Below are positions 1 through 10,095 of a stretch of DNA of 64,000 bases, in pieces. Positions within the stretch are counted from its first letter, which is position 1; each line of letters opens with the position of its first letter. The stretch spans positions 1 to 64,000 of the forward strand of contig JADGJG010000016.1 in NCBI GenBank assembly GCA_027596195.1, written 5' to 3'. Below the pieces are notes generated by a model, which worked only from the letters and a program-made list of their open reading frames with translations, was not told the origin of the DNA and ran no database searches. Origin of the DNA: Podochytrium sp. JEL0797 (lineage: Eukaryota; Chytridiomycota; Chytridiomycetes; Chytridiales; Chytriomycetaceae). The translations under genes and the position numbers were made by a program.

Positions 1-152
1 GCGTTGTGGTGGATGGAAATGTGATCACGAGCCGTGGACCAGCGACGGCGGCGCATTTTGCGCTTTCGGTCGTCAAGAAGTTGAAGGGTGCCGAGGTTGC
101 GCAGGGTGTTGCGGAGCCGATGCTGTTCGAAAAGGGAACTATTATTGTTTAA
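1..152 (+). CDS. DJ-1/PfpI family protein, C-terminal end (partial)
   Basis: The last 49 codons of a gene whose 5' part lies outside the window, read from base 3 to the TAA at 150-152. The peptide contains the segment GNVITSRGPATAAHFAL followed by a helix and a short tail. This matches the C-terminal part of DJ-1 (PARK7), where a G-N-x-I-T-S-R-G-P-x-T stretch precedes the last long helix. Known members are redox-sensing proteins or glyoxalase/deglycase-type enzymes of the cytosol and mitochondria. The nucleophilic cysteine would be upstream, so activity cannot be judged here. Assignment to the DJ-1 branch rather than another PfpI branch rests on this one motif. Confidence 0.7.
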   Translation, partial: VVVDGNVITSRGPATAAHFALSVVKKLKGAEVAQGVAEPMLFEKGTIIV

Positions 153-464
153 TTATCATCATTGCATAGGAATAAAGAAGAATTGAATCTGAATACCTAT
201 GATGATCGCACAACAGCGCCAATCACCTTATTACAAAAACCGAACCATGCCACAGGGGTCAGTTTTAGGGGGACCAGTTAAAACAAAAAAATCGGCCAGC
301 CAACAACAGCCATTTAGAAGGTCTGCGCCGGCAAGAACCAGCGAGGATGGAGGTGGATTTAAGTGGGACCTCGGCCCCCAAGCCTAATTTTCTTTTAATC
401 TAATTTTCAGAAACCCTCCTTGTTTGCGATTCCGCAGACCTACTGCCCCCTTCCCCTCCCAAAT
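153..464. other. intergenic, 312 bp
   Basis: Lies between the DJ-1-like stop codon and the 3' end of the opposing ZnF gene, so it must hold both transcript ends. An ATG-initiated 62-codon frame at 199-387 (+) is rich in Gln, Ser and Lys. It resembles nothing I recognise, and I do not call it a gene. Confidence 0.4.
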
Positions 465-1674
465 TCACTTGCCCCCATGAACTTTTTGTGCGTGAGTCCT
501 CAGCCGCTGACGTGTCGCAAATGTCTTCCCGCACCCATCTACCAAACACGCGACCGCCTCCTCGCCCGTGTGCGTGTTGTGATGATCGCGCAAATATTCG
601 GGCCGGCTATACGCCTTGTCACAAAACGCGCACTGATACGCCTTCTCCTTCGAATGCACGAGTCTGTGTCTCTTCAAATGGCATGAAGTTGCGAATCCAA
701 TCCCACAAGTCTCACATACATGGGGAAGGACATCCATGTGCTTTGCTTCGTGAAGGTGTAGAGCTTGGAGGGTTTTGAACGATTGGCCACATGTGGCGCA
801 GGGGTATGGGGTTTCACCGGTGTGAATGCGTATGTGGTTTTGTAAACGGCTGGAAGTGGCTAAGGTACGGGGGCAGTGGGGACATCTGTGATGTTTGTGG
901 ATTGGGTTCTCGCGTCTGTGATTCACGAGGTCCATGTAATGAGGGAAAGAAGTGGAGCAGAAGCCACAGTTGTAGGATGGTGGAGTCGCGGGTTTTGGAC
1001 GGCAGGCGCGCTTTTCAATGTGAGTGGACAACGACTGGGGGTACGGTTTGGGATTTTAGCTATCAAGTTTTGAACAAAATCAAGATGTAGGAAACTCACG
1101 CGTCTGTTCTTGAAGAGCTTGTTGCATACGGGGCAATATCCATCCGACTGATCCGAGCGCACAGAAATTGATTCGTGAATTCCATTTGCCACGTGTTTTG
1201 CCAACGCCTGTAGAGATGGGTAAGCACTATATGGATAGCAGTTGGGGCCACAGAACAGCGATCTCACCCCTGCCAATTTGTATTGTTTCCCGCACACACC
1301 GCACTTCAACTCCTTCACGTGCTCCTTCGGACTCGGCTGTTCCAATCCATTATCGTCATTCTCACTGCGATGATCTAGCAATGACTGCTAGTCGTACGAT
1401 CGATATCAGAATCGAAGATCAACGATTTTGCCAAACGCAGAAATGGACCCTCAACTGGCAGCAGTGACTGAACATTGGGTTCCTCTCCTGGGATCACTTC
1501 GGCAGTGGGAGTGACAGACAGTGATCGCATTTGGGAGGAGTGCTGGTGAGCGCTGAGAGTTGGAGGTGGGGACATGACTGCGCGGATCACCACTTCCAAT
1601 TCGTTGGGTTTTTTCAAGAATCGCAGCAGTACTTCTGATATAGCAAAGCCAGTATTGTGATCGCTCGATACCAT
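465..1674 (-). CDS. C2H2 zinc-finger protein, split-finger subfamily (ZnF-A)
   Basis: Three-exon model, complement of 465-1034, 1100-1384 and 1456-1674, 357 aa; both introns (65 and 71 nt) are phase 0. The start is the only ATG opening the first exon frame (1672-1674). The first 73 residues are low-complexity. Then come a Cys-rich segment (C-G-V-C...C-G-P-N-C), a finger split by intron 2 (CPVCNKLFKNRR then SLSTHIEKRAC, a C2HC form), and six ordinary C2H2 fingers with mostly TGE-type linkers. The protein is probably a nuclear DNA-binding factor. The split-finger position is shared with the ZnF genes at 31.9-34.3 kb and 37.8-38.7 kb. A truncated inverted copy of this gene lies at about 7.15-7.30 kb. 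The exon 1/exon 2 junction is the least certain part. Confidence 0.75.
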
Positions 1675-1909
1675 TTTAGGATTGAAAAGCTCGAACGCGT
1701 TCTCTTGATTTCTCCATATAAATCACACGTATGATTCCTCGCGGTTTTAAATGCAAAATGTGATAACTAACTGGTATTGATTTCCATGGCATAAATGATG
1801 CTATAAACGAAGCTCTTGGCCGAAAGACTGGCAAAGCGACTCCCACCGGAGGGTGGGTGGGGCAACAGAATTTTCCTGAGTCATTTTCCGAGCTTCAAAC
1901 ACACCCAAC

Positions 1910-2618
1910 ATGTCTTTGCGCCCCGTTGCTGCGGATCCTCTCGTCACTTCCACACTGGCACCATCACCACCACACTCTGTCAAAGACCCTGTGGATATGC
2001 ACGGATATCCAGATGATCTTGACGGGGACTTATTAGATGATTCGGATGGGAAAACTAAGTCTCTGGACTCCACCGAAGACACCCACGACTGGACAAGTGG
2101 GGATCCCGATCCTAGTGGAGATGCTCTTGGTACCGATATTCCCACCTTCACCACCTCGCCAACCTCCCCAAAGACGCCAAAGCCCCGAACATCCCAAACG
2201 ATGTTCACGTGCTTTAACTGCGAATAATCGACCGCACGCAGAGACCTATTCACGGCACACCAGCGCATCCACACGGGAACCTGGTTCTGCTGTCCCGTGT
2301 GTGTCTATAGAATGAACCGCAAGCCTCACGCGCCACACCCGCACCCATTCGGGTGAAAAGCCCCACAAATGCACCCAGTGCGAGTATTCCGCATCGCGGA
2401 AAATATGGCTGCAGAAACACATGCGAAGCCACGCGATCGTGGAAAAGGTCCGTTTGCCCCTCCAGTGCACCCGGTGTGTGTATTCGACTACCGAGTAGGC
2501 CAAGCTGCGTCGCCATGTGAAGAACCACGACAGTGTGCGTGTATTCACGTGTTCTGTGTGTCCCTATGCCACGAACCGTCGTTATTCATTGGCTCGTCAT
2601 GAAAAGGTGCACTTGTGA
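1910..2618 (+). pseudogene. C2H2 zinc-finger pseudogene (ZnF-B)
   Basis: An ATG at 1910 opens an acidic, Ser/Asp-rich leader that runs into the first finger (MFTCFNCE). A TAA stop follows immediately, where the finger should continue. Read through, the finger is complete (two Cys, then H-Q-R-I-H). Around 2325 a frame change is needed to continue into HSGEKPHKCTQCEYSAS. A second in-frame stop (TAG) interrupts the next finger near 2497. The final finger (CSVCPYATNRRYSLARHEKVH) ends at TGA 2616-2618. Two stops and one frameshift make a normal product impossible, while the Cys/His spacing is still clear, so inactivation looks recent. Confidence 0.85.
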
Positions 2619-3058
2619 TAGGTGCCGTTTTGGACGCTGTTTTGGAATATCTTATTATTGCCTTGCTGCTTTTCTTTTTGTATATATCGTGAATATATTG
2701 ATAATACATTGATACTTATAAGTTCGCTTTTGTTTCGATCTGATTTTATGTAAAAATGCGCCGCCCACGAGTGAATCTTGTTCGCCATTTCCTGATTTCG
2801 TTCTTCTTTACGAGTCAAAACATTCAGCACACTCCTCTTTGCTTGAAATTGGCCGCGTCGTGGGCTTATCGCCCACATGATGAAATTTTCCGGGTTATTT
2901 ACGCTTTGCCTTCCGAAACCATGTTTTGTAGGGTTTCCTGAGCTCTGACCAAGGCCGTCACATCCGCTTCGAACCCCATCCAGTCGAACCTGTCGGTTCC
3001 TGTCCCCCCATTCCACAAAGATGATAATCTAGGTTCATATTCTGCGGCTAAGGCCGGC

Positions 3059-3175
3059 CATGTGAAGAACCACGACATTGTGCGCGTCTTCGCGTTTTTG
3101 TTTTGATCTGATTTTGTTATCCGTCACCCACGAGCTCTATTCACTTCTTTTCGTTCGTCTTTACGAAGTAAAAAC
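3059..3175 (+). repeat. truncated copy of the ZnF-B 3' end
   Basis: Bases 3059-3095 repeat the finger segment at 2514-2550 with a few changes, and 3096-3172 repeat the following 3' flank (2728-2822, including a conserved GATCTGATTTT). The sequence between these blocks in the first copy is missing here. This is a tandem partial duplication with an internal deletion, lying just upstream of the next ZnF gene, where it may now serve as leader or promoter sequence. The rest of 2619-3253 holds nothing I recognise. Confidence 0.7.
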
Positions 3176-3253
3176 TACGAAGCGGCAGAGAGATTGACTC
3201 TACAAATAAGCATTTTTCGCTCGTCGCTCGAATTTCGCTCCTCGCCTACCATC

Positions 3254-3796
3254 ATGAATGCTTCCACGCTGCCGACGCCTATTTACCTCAAGATCGAGTC
3301 CGCTTCAGAGTCAGAGCCCACTTCTGAGACGCAACTGACTTCCAATACCCCCACCGATCCATCTGACCCGCCAGTGTTCACCTGCCTTTCCTGCGCCTAT
3401 TCAGGGTCCGATCGCAGCAACATGATTTCACACCAGCGCAAACACACGAACGAGAAGCCTTTCCATTGCACTCTCTGCCCGTATTCTAGCGCACGCAAGC
3501 AACACCTCATCAGCCATGAACAGCGACACACGGGAATCAAGCCCTTTCCATGCCCCGAGTGCGAATACGCGTGTGTCGACTTGGCCAGCCTCAAGCAGCA
3601 CCAGAGGATTCATCGAGTCGTGAAGCCGTTCAAGTGCACAGAGTGCGAATATTCGTGCAGGACTCCGTATAACCTCCAAGTCCATGTGCGGACCCATACG
3701 GGCGAGAAGCCTTTCCAGTGCGTTTTCTGTGAATACCGATGCAAGCAGCCGTCGCATTTGAAAAAATATGAGCGCAGTTGCAAGTTGAGAAATTAG
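3254..3796 (+). CDS. C2H2 zinc-finger protein (ZnF-D)
   Basis: Single exon, 180 aa, starting at the first ATG of the frame (3254). The leader of about 45 residues is rich in Ser/Thr/Pro. Four classical C2H2 fingers follow (CLSC..., CTLC..., CPEC..., CTEC...) with linkers of the HTGEKPF type, some degenerate (RVVKPF). A terminal finger of the cluster's C2HC type follows. In that finger the expected first His is Tyr (LKKYERSC), so it probably cannot bind zinc. Product and targets are unknown; a sequence-specific nuclear DNA-binding role is inferred from family. An AATAAA-type signal follows the stop codon within about 15 bases. Confidence 0.8.
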   Translation: MNASTLPTPIYLKIESASESEPTSETQLTSNTPTDPSDPPVFTCLSCAYSGSDRSNMISHQRKHTNEKPFHCTLCPYSSARKQHLISHEQRHTGIKPFPCPECEYACVDLASLKQHQRIHRVVKPFKCTECEYSCRTPYNLQVHVRTHTGEKPFQCVFCEYRCKQPSHLKKYERSCKLRN

Positions 3797-3973
3797 CATG
3801 TAGAAAAATAAAGATTTCAAATATACTCTGATATTTGTTGAAAAGCCAAGGGGAATAAACCCTTTCATAAATGACTCTAAAATCACAGCTAAAATCATCT
3901 TTGAAAATCTGAAATCGAACGCGTCGGGTCAAGTGTTGGTCACCTCTGCAAAAGAAAGTGTAAATCTGCGAAA

Positions 3974-5331
3974 ATGGCAATCTCATCTTATTCGCTTCTG
4001 CAATCAACCGCACTTGCAGTTTTGCTTCTCAATCACCCATGCTTTGCCCAAACTTCTTCCAGTATAATCACAACTGCCTCGCCGATTTCTGCGGCATCCC
4101 CAGCAATCCCCCAAACCCAAGCAACCACTACACCCCCGCTCATCGGGACAGGCATCACCATCACATCTTTCCACAACATCCAAAACACAAGCACTTCCAC
4201 TACACTCACAACTTCCACCACCACAACGCGTCTTCCCGCACTCCCCACAACGTATCCGTCCGCCGCCCAGTTTGCAACACCCAATTTGTCGCTCCCGCCC
4301 ATGGGAATCAGTGACCCAGGTGTCCCCGGGGACCAAGCCGGGTTTGTGGTGGGCTGGTACGCGGGAGTGTATTGGCGCATGGTGGAGTCGGTTGTTGGGA
4401 ACACGACTCAGTTTTATATGGCGGGAGGAGTGACGAGTCAGGGGGTGAGGAAGAGAAGGAGAAAGTTGTTGGAGAGGACTGGTGGGGCGAATAACGGAAC
4501 GTCGTTTTTCTATTCTACACAAGGATTGGATCAAGGTGAGAGTCGACGAAGAGTTCGCTGATTGCTTGCCTCTAATATTAGCATTTGGGTACGATAGGGT
4601 ATCCTGGATCCAGAATGATGCTCGTGGTGCAAGGGCAGACGCTGTTTTGCCGTGCTTTGACCGGGATTGCGAGTCAACTGGTGCTCATTCAAGCGCCCCC
4701 GAGTGCCCCTGTTGCATGCGTTCAGTTCGATTTGGCAACGGGCACTGTTCAGAGCGCAATATATCTTCTGGTACGCGGTAGAATATTTCGAAAGGCAACG
4801 CGTTCGTATAAAACGATTTTTGAAAACTGTAGGGAACGCTTGGAACCTTCAGCGCCTTTGCCACTCGTTCAGTTACCATAAAATTCCCCACACAGCAGAG
4901 CGTTTCAGGGTTCGAAGACCCTGGCGCAGACGATTCCGATACCACCGTGAACATGGGATTCCGCCACGGATCCTACACGGACGCGAACGGAAACTCTGTG
5001 TATTGGAGAGTGTGCGGCAGATATCCCGACCAATTTGTGGCAGGTGGTGTTATAGGGAATGAGTATTCATGGAAGGTTTGGATATGGGTGTGAGCGGGAC
5101 TCTGGTGATGGCGAGTGTTCCTGGGGTTGGGGACGCGTTTTGTCGCGGGGTGGGATCTTTGGGAGATCCGTATATGGTGAGTTTCTGAATGAGGAATAAG
5201 GGAAGAGCTGATGCAAAACGTTTTTTGCGAAACAGGCTTGTGTGTTGTTTGCCAACAACCAGCTGGTCGATCAGTACGCGTTGTACGCGCAGCTGGGTCA
5301 GTGGAGTCAATATCAGAGCCAGCTGCCATGA
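3974..5331 (+). CDS. putative secreted Ser/Thr-rich protein with probable frameshift
   Basis: Four exons: 3974-4535, 4598-4770, 4833-5176 and 5236-5331. The start ATG opens a typical signal peptide (charged start, hydrophobic core, cleavage near CFAQ). A Thr/Ser/Pro-rich spacer of about 80 residues follows, then a globular part I do not recognise, with several Cys and a DPGADD stretch. Exon phases agree everywhere except exon 3. Exon 3 reads in one frame to about 5070 (VCGRYPDQFVAGG) and in another from about 5073 (LDMGVSGTLVMASVPG) to the donor at 5177. It is one base short of restoring the frame. Either a base was lost in the genome or it is a sequencing error. A degraded copy of exon 3 lies at 56.69-56.83 kb. 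Confidence 0.65.
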
Positions 5332-5560
5332 TAGCGAAAGCGGATCGGCTCGAGTTGATGCAATTAACTTTTGAATCGCCCACTCGAGATATTCCCCACA
5401 GCCAAATTGAAATTAAATAGAAACTCGATTTTTTTAAAAAAAAAGCATCTATCACAAGGACGCTGCCCCTGGAAATTATGTTTCTCCTAGCGGGACTCTC
5501 AACCAAATCCAGCAAAATATATGATGCCAATATTCAAGAAGGATTTCGTGCCCTGTTTTC

Positions 5561-6034
5561 ATGTTCATTCAAATGAACACGCACGCTGTCGAAGCTGCCC
5601 TCACCAACCACACCTGCGTCTCGATTATCACCACGGTATGAATCTTTTATTTCCACCGAAAATCTTGACCACTGTGTCCACCCCATCGAGCAGGAGCGGA
5701 GTGCTGAGGGCGCTAGAAGTGTGGGTGTGACTGTTTCGGACGAGGGGGCTGGTATGTGCATCCTGTCGTATCGGTTTTTTTAATCATGTTTCGGTAATAC
5801 CCACCCCCCCCCCCCTTTCTTCACCCCCTTATAGCGATTATGGAGCACCTCGAGGGCCTGTTGGAAGTTGCGCAAGGACGCTGGGAGGTGGCTGATGCAG
5901 CCAACCACCTCATCTTGGATATCGACACTGGGCGCGTCTTCGCTCTCGCGCGCGATGTCCGCCAACTGAGCCCGCATAGCAGTTTTCAGTGCTGCACGGA
6001 ATTGCGTTGCATCAACGCATTTCGCCAATTCTAA
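5561..6034 (+). CDS. small protein, possibly LAMTOR5/HBXIP-like (roadblock fold)
   Basis: Three exons, 5561-5635, 5694-5751 and 5835-6034, 110 aa. The second acceptor has a strong C/T tract (13 C). An in-frame ATG at 5573 could also start the protein. The central part (HAVEAALTNHTCVSIITTE, then TVSDEGAAIM and a helix) resembles the human Ragulator subunit LAMTOR5 in order and length: helix, strand, a T/V-S-D-E-x-A turn, helix, strand. Ragulator anchors Rag GTPases on the vacuole or lysosome for TORC1 control. The match is by eye and short; the last 25 residues do not fit well, and an unrelated small protein is possible. Confidence 0.4.
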
Positions 6035-6629
6035 AACTCAACATTCCCTCGAAATACCACAATAGCCATCAATCAAACGGTGCTCCTAGTGGACCAAGAT
6101 CTGTTTGATGCAGTGGGAACGAGAACTCGCGCCAACAAGAGCCTAAACGAGGCGTGGGACGTTATTTATGTAGGATAAATAGCGGAAGGGGATTAGAGAA
6201 ATCTGCGACCTGGAAAACAGCACCAACGACCGCTTTTGACACTTTTCATGCTCTTTTGAATGCAGCATCACATCCCTCTCAAAAGCAGTAGAAAATTCGT
6301 TCAGACATCGAATTCGTCTATTTTTTCGATTTGTTAACCCTCGCCACTCGCCAGCTTGAATGCACCCATCCGAAACGCGTCGGGATCCCATCTCATTCCT
6401 TTGAAAGGTGGATCCCGTGCCCATGGCTGCAAAAGAACAGAAAAAAAGAAAAGGCTAAAATCAAACAAAAAAAGCCCCTCCATTCCCCAACCACGTACAA
6501 ACGAATGCTCCGAACATCATCGAAGTTTGATCTCCCACCGCCAGCTGCTGGATCCAGATTCTGTGCATACTGCGGGTCATTGAAATCACTCAGGTCCACC
6601 AGCGCGACCACAGCCAAACGATCACAAAC
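6035..6629. other. no gene recognised, 595 bp
   Basis: Short frames on both strands (for example 6331-6936 + and 6393-6617 -) lack family motifs. The minus-strand stretch 6393-6550 could be a remnant 3' exon of the bZIP relic next door, because a possible acceptor (ending GCACAG) precedes it, but I cannot support this. Confidence 0.3.
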
Positions 6630-6884
6630 CTTTCACTCTGAGCTTGAGAGAGGCAACCTCAAGAGTCAACTCCTTGTTGGTCTGCTCCATCGTCTCCTGC
6701 TCCTGCTTCTTCTTCCCATGAAGTTTTGTGCAGGCCAATCTGTTGCGTTCGCGCTTGTCGAGCTCCAAATGTTCTTGTTGGCCGTTGCGGGCTTTGGGCC
6801 GACATATTGCTGCTGGAAGGGCACGCGTGCAGGCAGGGGAGTCTGTGGCGACGCGGCGATGGCCTGCTGCGTGGCGACGGACAT
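6630..6884 (-). pseudogene. bZIP transcription factor relic, frameshifted
   Basis: On the minus strand an ATG at 6884 directly follows an acceptor-like CACCACAG and opens a Gln/Pro-rich frame (MSVATQQAIAASPQTP...). After about 40 codons a shift of one base is needed to enter a clear bZIP-like segment: LDKRERNRLACTKLHGKKK followed by a heptad helix (TMEQTNKELTLEVASLK). A donor-like GTTTGT follows at 6629. The invariant basic-region arginine is replaced by His (KLHGK). The frameshift and the lost DNA-contact residue both point to a decayed bZIP gene. No first or last exon could be placed. Confidence 0.55.
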
Positions 6885-7149
6885 CTGTGGTGTTGGGTGG
6901 GCAAATGCGATTCTTTTTTTTGTCATCCTTTTATAGTGCTCACCGATGACGTCACCGGTGTCTTCACCTATGTCTAGGTTTTTTATACAAATCACGTCAT
7001 TACGGTTTTTCAAACTATTGATCTTCAAGCCGTCAAAAATCATCTAAAATCATCATAACCGTGCGCAGTCCCGACCGCTGACTTCCTCGGGCTATATTAG
7101 CCACGTAAAAGCCACGTAAAACTGCAAGAGCCCAATTCGGAAGCCTTTA

Positions 7150-7400
7150 ACACAAAATGTACCCCCAGTCTTTGAAAAACGCTCTTGCCGTCCGCAACCC
7201 GCGACCAAACCAAAATCTTTGAACTGCTTCTTCTGCTCCGCCACGTTCCCTCATTACATGTACCTCGTAAATCGCAGACGCTACGGCTGGAAGCCAAGCG
7301 TTGTTAAACGGGGGAAAGCCGTTCAAATGCTCCGAGTGTGATTACCGAGCCAGTCGATTGAATAGCATGATACACACGAGAGCGAAGAAAATGTGAAAGA
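7150..7400 (+). pseudogene. relic joining an inverted ZnF-A fragment to a stray finger
   Basis: Bases 7150-7290 (+) match the part of ZnF-A that encodes the region after its split finger (there on the minus strand). The shared landmarks are the run around CTCTTGCCGTCC.AACCCGCGAC and a stretch corresponding to FPHYMxLVNxRR, with many small changes. Directly after, 7311-7400 reads GKPFKCSECDYRASRLNSM and ends at a TGA after one incomplete finger. No start codon or full finger array exists. This is a mosaic of two ZnF sources. Confidence 0.65.
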
Positions 7401-7455
7401 AAAGTTGGAAGAAGGCAAAAAGGAATCGGAGGCTGTTTTATTTCTTTTTGAATTT

Positions 7456-8878
7456 TTACTGCTCTTCTCTGACGATTTCGGCAAGACGAGACAAAGCTGT
7501 GTCAATTTGCTCTGTCGTGGCAATAGAGAAGGAAGCGCGTACGTAAGGTGTCGTTTTGGGGTTTGGGAAGAATTCCTGTTATGAAAACGCGAGATGTCAA
7601 CAAAATCGGACCAAACAAGCAAGCTTCAACTCAATGCAACTTACAAATCCAGGAACCATCAACACCTTCTTCTCCATCGCCTTATTTTTGATCAACGACG
7701 ACGAATCCGTGACCCCCAACAACTTGATCCACACGAACATGCCCGCATTCGGTTCCACCCATTCCGCCAAACCCTTCAAATGCTTTTCCGCCAATTGCAT
7801 AAACGCTTTCGCCTTCTCTGCATAGAACGCAGAAACAGTCGCCGAGTGGCGCAAGAACCCGTCAATCCCCCAATGCTGCAGCACTTTGAACACCATCATT
7901 TGAGACATTCCAGACGCGTGAAGCATCGACGCTTGAGTGTGTAATGCAATGCGGTCGGCGAGCGGTTTCGGACCCGACACCCACCCCACTCTCACCCCGG
8001 CCGACAAGATTTTGGAAAAGCTGTCGAACCGCAACACGCGACCGTCCACGTCCATCGAAAAGTAGCTCGGGGTGCGGGTTTCGCCAAACTGGAGGTAATA
8101 ATACGGATCATCTTCGAGAATGATGATGTCGTATTTCGACGCGATTCGGTAGATTTCGCGTTTGCGCGCGAGGATGGTGCTGCAGCCGGTGGGGTTTCCG
8201 CCAATGGGGACGGTATACAAGACTTTGGGTCGCGTGGAAGGGTCTTTCCAGGTTGAGAGGATGTGTTCAAGGGCTTCTGGTTGCAAGCCTTCAGAGTCCG
8301 TGGCAACTTCGGCGAATTTGCATCCGAGAGGGCGGAGGAACGTGAGCGAGCCGACGTAGGCAGGGGATTCGCACAGGAGAGTGTCTCCCTCAGAGAGAAG
8401 CATATCGAAGGCCTGGAAATGGGTGTGATGAGTTGCGATTCGGCAAGTGGTGGACAGAAATCAGATTCACCTTGGTCAAGACATCTTGGCTTCCGTTTCC
8501 AACGCACACTTCAAAGTGTTCGCCGCATGGAGGTTTGTGTTCCGAGACCTGGAGATCTTTGAGCCATTGGACCAACGCGGGGATTCCGTTCGTGGGCGAG
8601 TATTGCAGGGCTTGGGCCAGTTCGGCTTCGGGTACTTCAATGAGCTCTCCGGATCGCAGGCGGAACGAGAGGCCAACATATGGAAAGGTCTGCGGATGCG
8701 GATTGCCACCACTGGTTGTAGATAACGAGTGCTGGTGAGATAGATTGGTAGTGATCCCGCGGACCCGGTCTTACCCGAGGGAGATCATTCCAGGCAGCGC
8801 CATCAGTGGAGCCAGCGAGCGGATGGCTGACGGCTTTCTGCGGGCGGAGAGGGGCGAAATGAACTTGGAATAATCCAT
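7456..8878 (-). CDS. kynurenine/2-aminoadipate aminotransferase-like (PLP fold type I)
   Basis: Four exons, complement of 7456-7575, 7645-8412, 8471-8711 and 8775-8878, 410 aa. Human AADAT has 425. All phases agree. The N-terminus (MDYSKFISPLSARRKPS, then MISLGGGNPHPQTFP) follows the AADAT/Aro8 pattern MxYxxF...R.PS.IR. Other landmarks are LQYSPTNGIPALVQWLK, VGNGSQDVL, GGNPTG, EDDPYYYLQF, the Schiff-base lysine in DSFSKILSAGVRVGW and the carboxylate-binding Arg in YVRASFS. The enzyme would transaminate 2-aminoadipate, kynurenine or aromatic amino acids with 2-oxoglutarate, linking it to lysine synthesis by the aminoadipate route or to tryptophan breakdown. Substrate cannot be chosen from sequence. 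Fragments of its 3' part recur at 12.91-12.97 and 22.95-23.10 kb. Confidence 0.9.
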
Positions 8879-9487
8879 CGGTGAGTTTGGGTGAGAAATT
8901 CGGAGATGGGCTGAGCTCGAGAAACGGCGAACTGAAAACATTCGGAATCGAACTGATTTTCAGAGAGAATTCCAATCATTTTAGATCATTTTCAGACCGG
9001 GTCGGATATCATTGAAGGTTGACCTTCTTTCCTCTTCCCTTCTTTGTGCAGCAATTGTCCAACAGACAACTCGAAATCCAGAGCGTCTTTCGCCAAGTCT
9101 CCTTCGCCGCTTCTCTCGTGTGATACAGCATACCAACAACTTCAATCCAGATTAGGAGATTCAGGATAATCCTTCCAAAACCATCAATTCACCACAATCC
9201 CTTTACTTTCATCTTTGACTGTTATCGAGATTCACCCGGCCCTTTCACGTGGGTCTACTGCCCCCGGAGGATCGGTGGTTGATCGCCAATAACGCGTTCG
9301 GCGGAGATGCCCGTTCCAATATTGCCTTTACGAGTATTCTTGAATGCAGTGGTTGACAAGCTCAAGCGGCACGAATAAAAGTTCCACATCTCCGCATCAA
9401 GCATGAAAACATGAGGTGTCGAGTTTGAAGGATTCGAAAATGAGGTCTCATTCACGGTACTCTCCCGAAATTTTGATCACCCATCGC
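8879..9487. other. intergenic, 609 bp
   Basis: Divergent spacer between the aminotransferase start (8878, minus) and ZnF-F (9488, plus), so probably the promoter of the former. No repeat, RNA gene or coding motif was recognised. A minus frame at 9255-9455 starts without ATG and has no known motif. Confidence 0.4.
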
Positions 9488-10095
9488 CATGTCTCCTTCG
9501 CCTCGTCCTCCACACGATCCGCGCAGTACACATTCTCTCGATCCACTCCCCTCAGATCCAGATCTACCCGGCTGTCCTCCATCTGATTCAGAGATTGAGC
9601 CGAAGACCGAGCCAGTCCGATACGCCGCACCAGTCGCGTTCCTCAACCTCTGAAGAAGCTCTTCTTTCCCATCCAGCGCAGCGATTCAATTGTCTATCAT
9701 GCCCATACTCAACGGCTTCGCGGTTCCTCATGGCTATCCACCAACGCAGACACTTGGAGGGAAAGCCGTTCAAATGCAGTTTATGTTAGGCTGCGTTTGC
9801 TCAAAAGGGCTCCCTGGTGGCACACGAAAGAAACAGGGATGCGATCGATAAGCCATCCACCTGCACCGAGTGCGCGTATTCCTGCTGCCATTTGCGCACC
9901 CTCCAAACGCACATGCACAAAATGCATGCGATCAAGACGATGCTAAGATGTGAGGACTGCGCGTATGAGACAGGCGATTCGCGGAATTTCAGTAGACACA
10001 GACGGATTCACACCGGCGAGAAGCGGTTCCGTTGCCGTTTTTGTGGACATTGAACCCGCCAGCTGCGAGATTTGAAGGCACATGAGCAAACTCAC
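9488..10095 (+). pseudogene. C2H2 zinc-finger pseudogene (ZnF-F)
   Basis: An ATG at 9488 opens a Pro/Ser/Asp-rich leader with a KTEP segment that runs into a TGA. The finger array lies in another frame (CLSCPYSTASRFLMAIHQRRH, then KPFKCSLC). A TAG follows the second Cys of that finger, and the later fingers CTECAYSCCHLRTLQTHMHKMH and CEDCAYETGDSRNFSRHRRIH are intact. The last one (RCRFCGH) meets a TGA, but read-through to 10095 still gives L-R-D-L-K-A-H-E-Q-T-H. One frameshift and two stops lie within otherwise good fingers. Confidence 0.85.

Noticed and set aside
199..387. 62-codon ATG frame after the DJ-1-like gene
   Set aside because: No family motif, no clear composition signal and no splice partner; kept only as a remark.
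1801..2274. 157-codon minus-strand frame opposite ZnF-B
   Set aside because: Antisense of a recognisable zinc-finger pseudogene leader; no independent motif.
5780..6028. Minus-strand 82-codon helical frame opposite the small roadblock-like gene
   Set aside because: No ATG, and the plus strand has three exons with strong splice sites and consistent phases.
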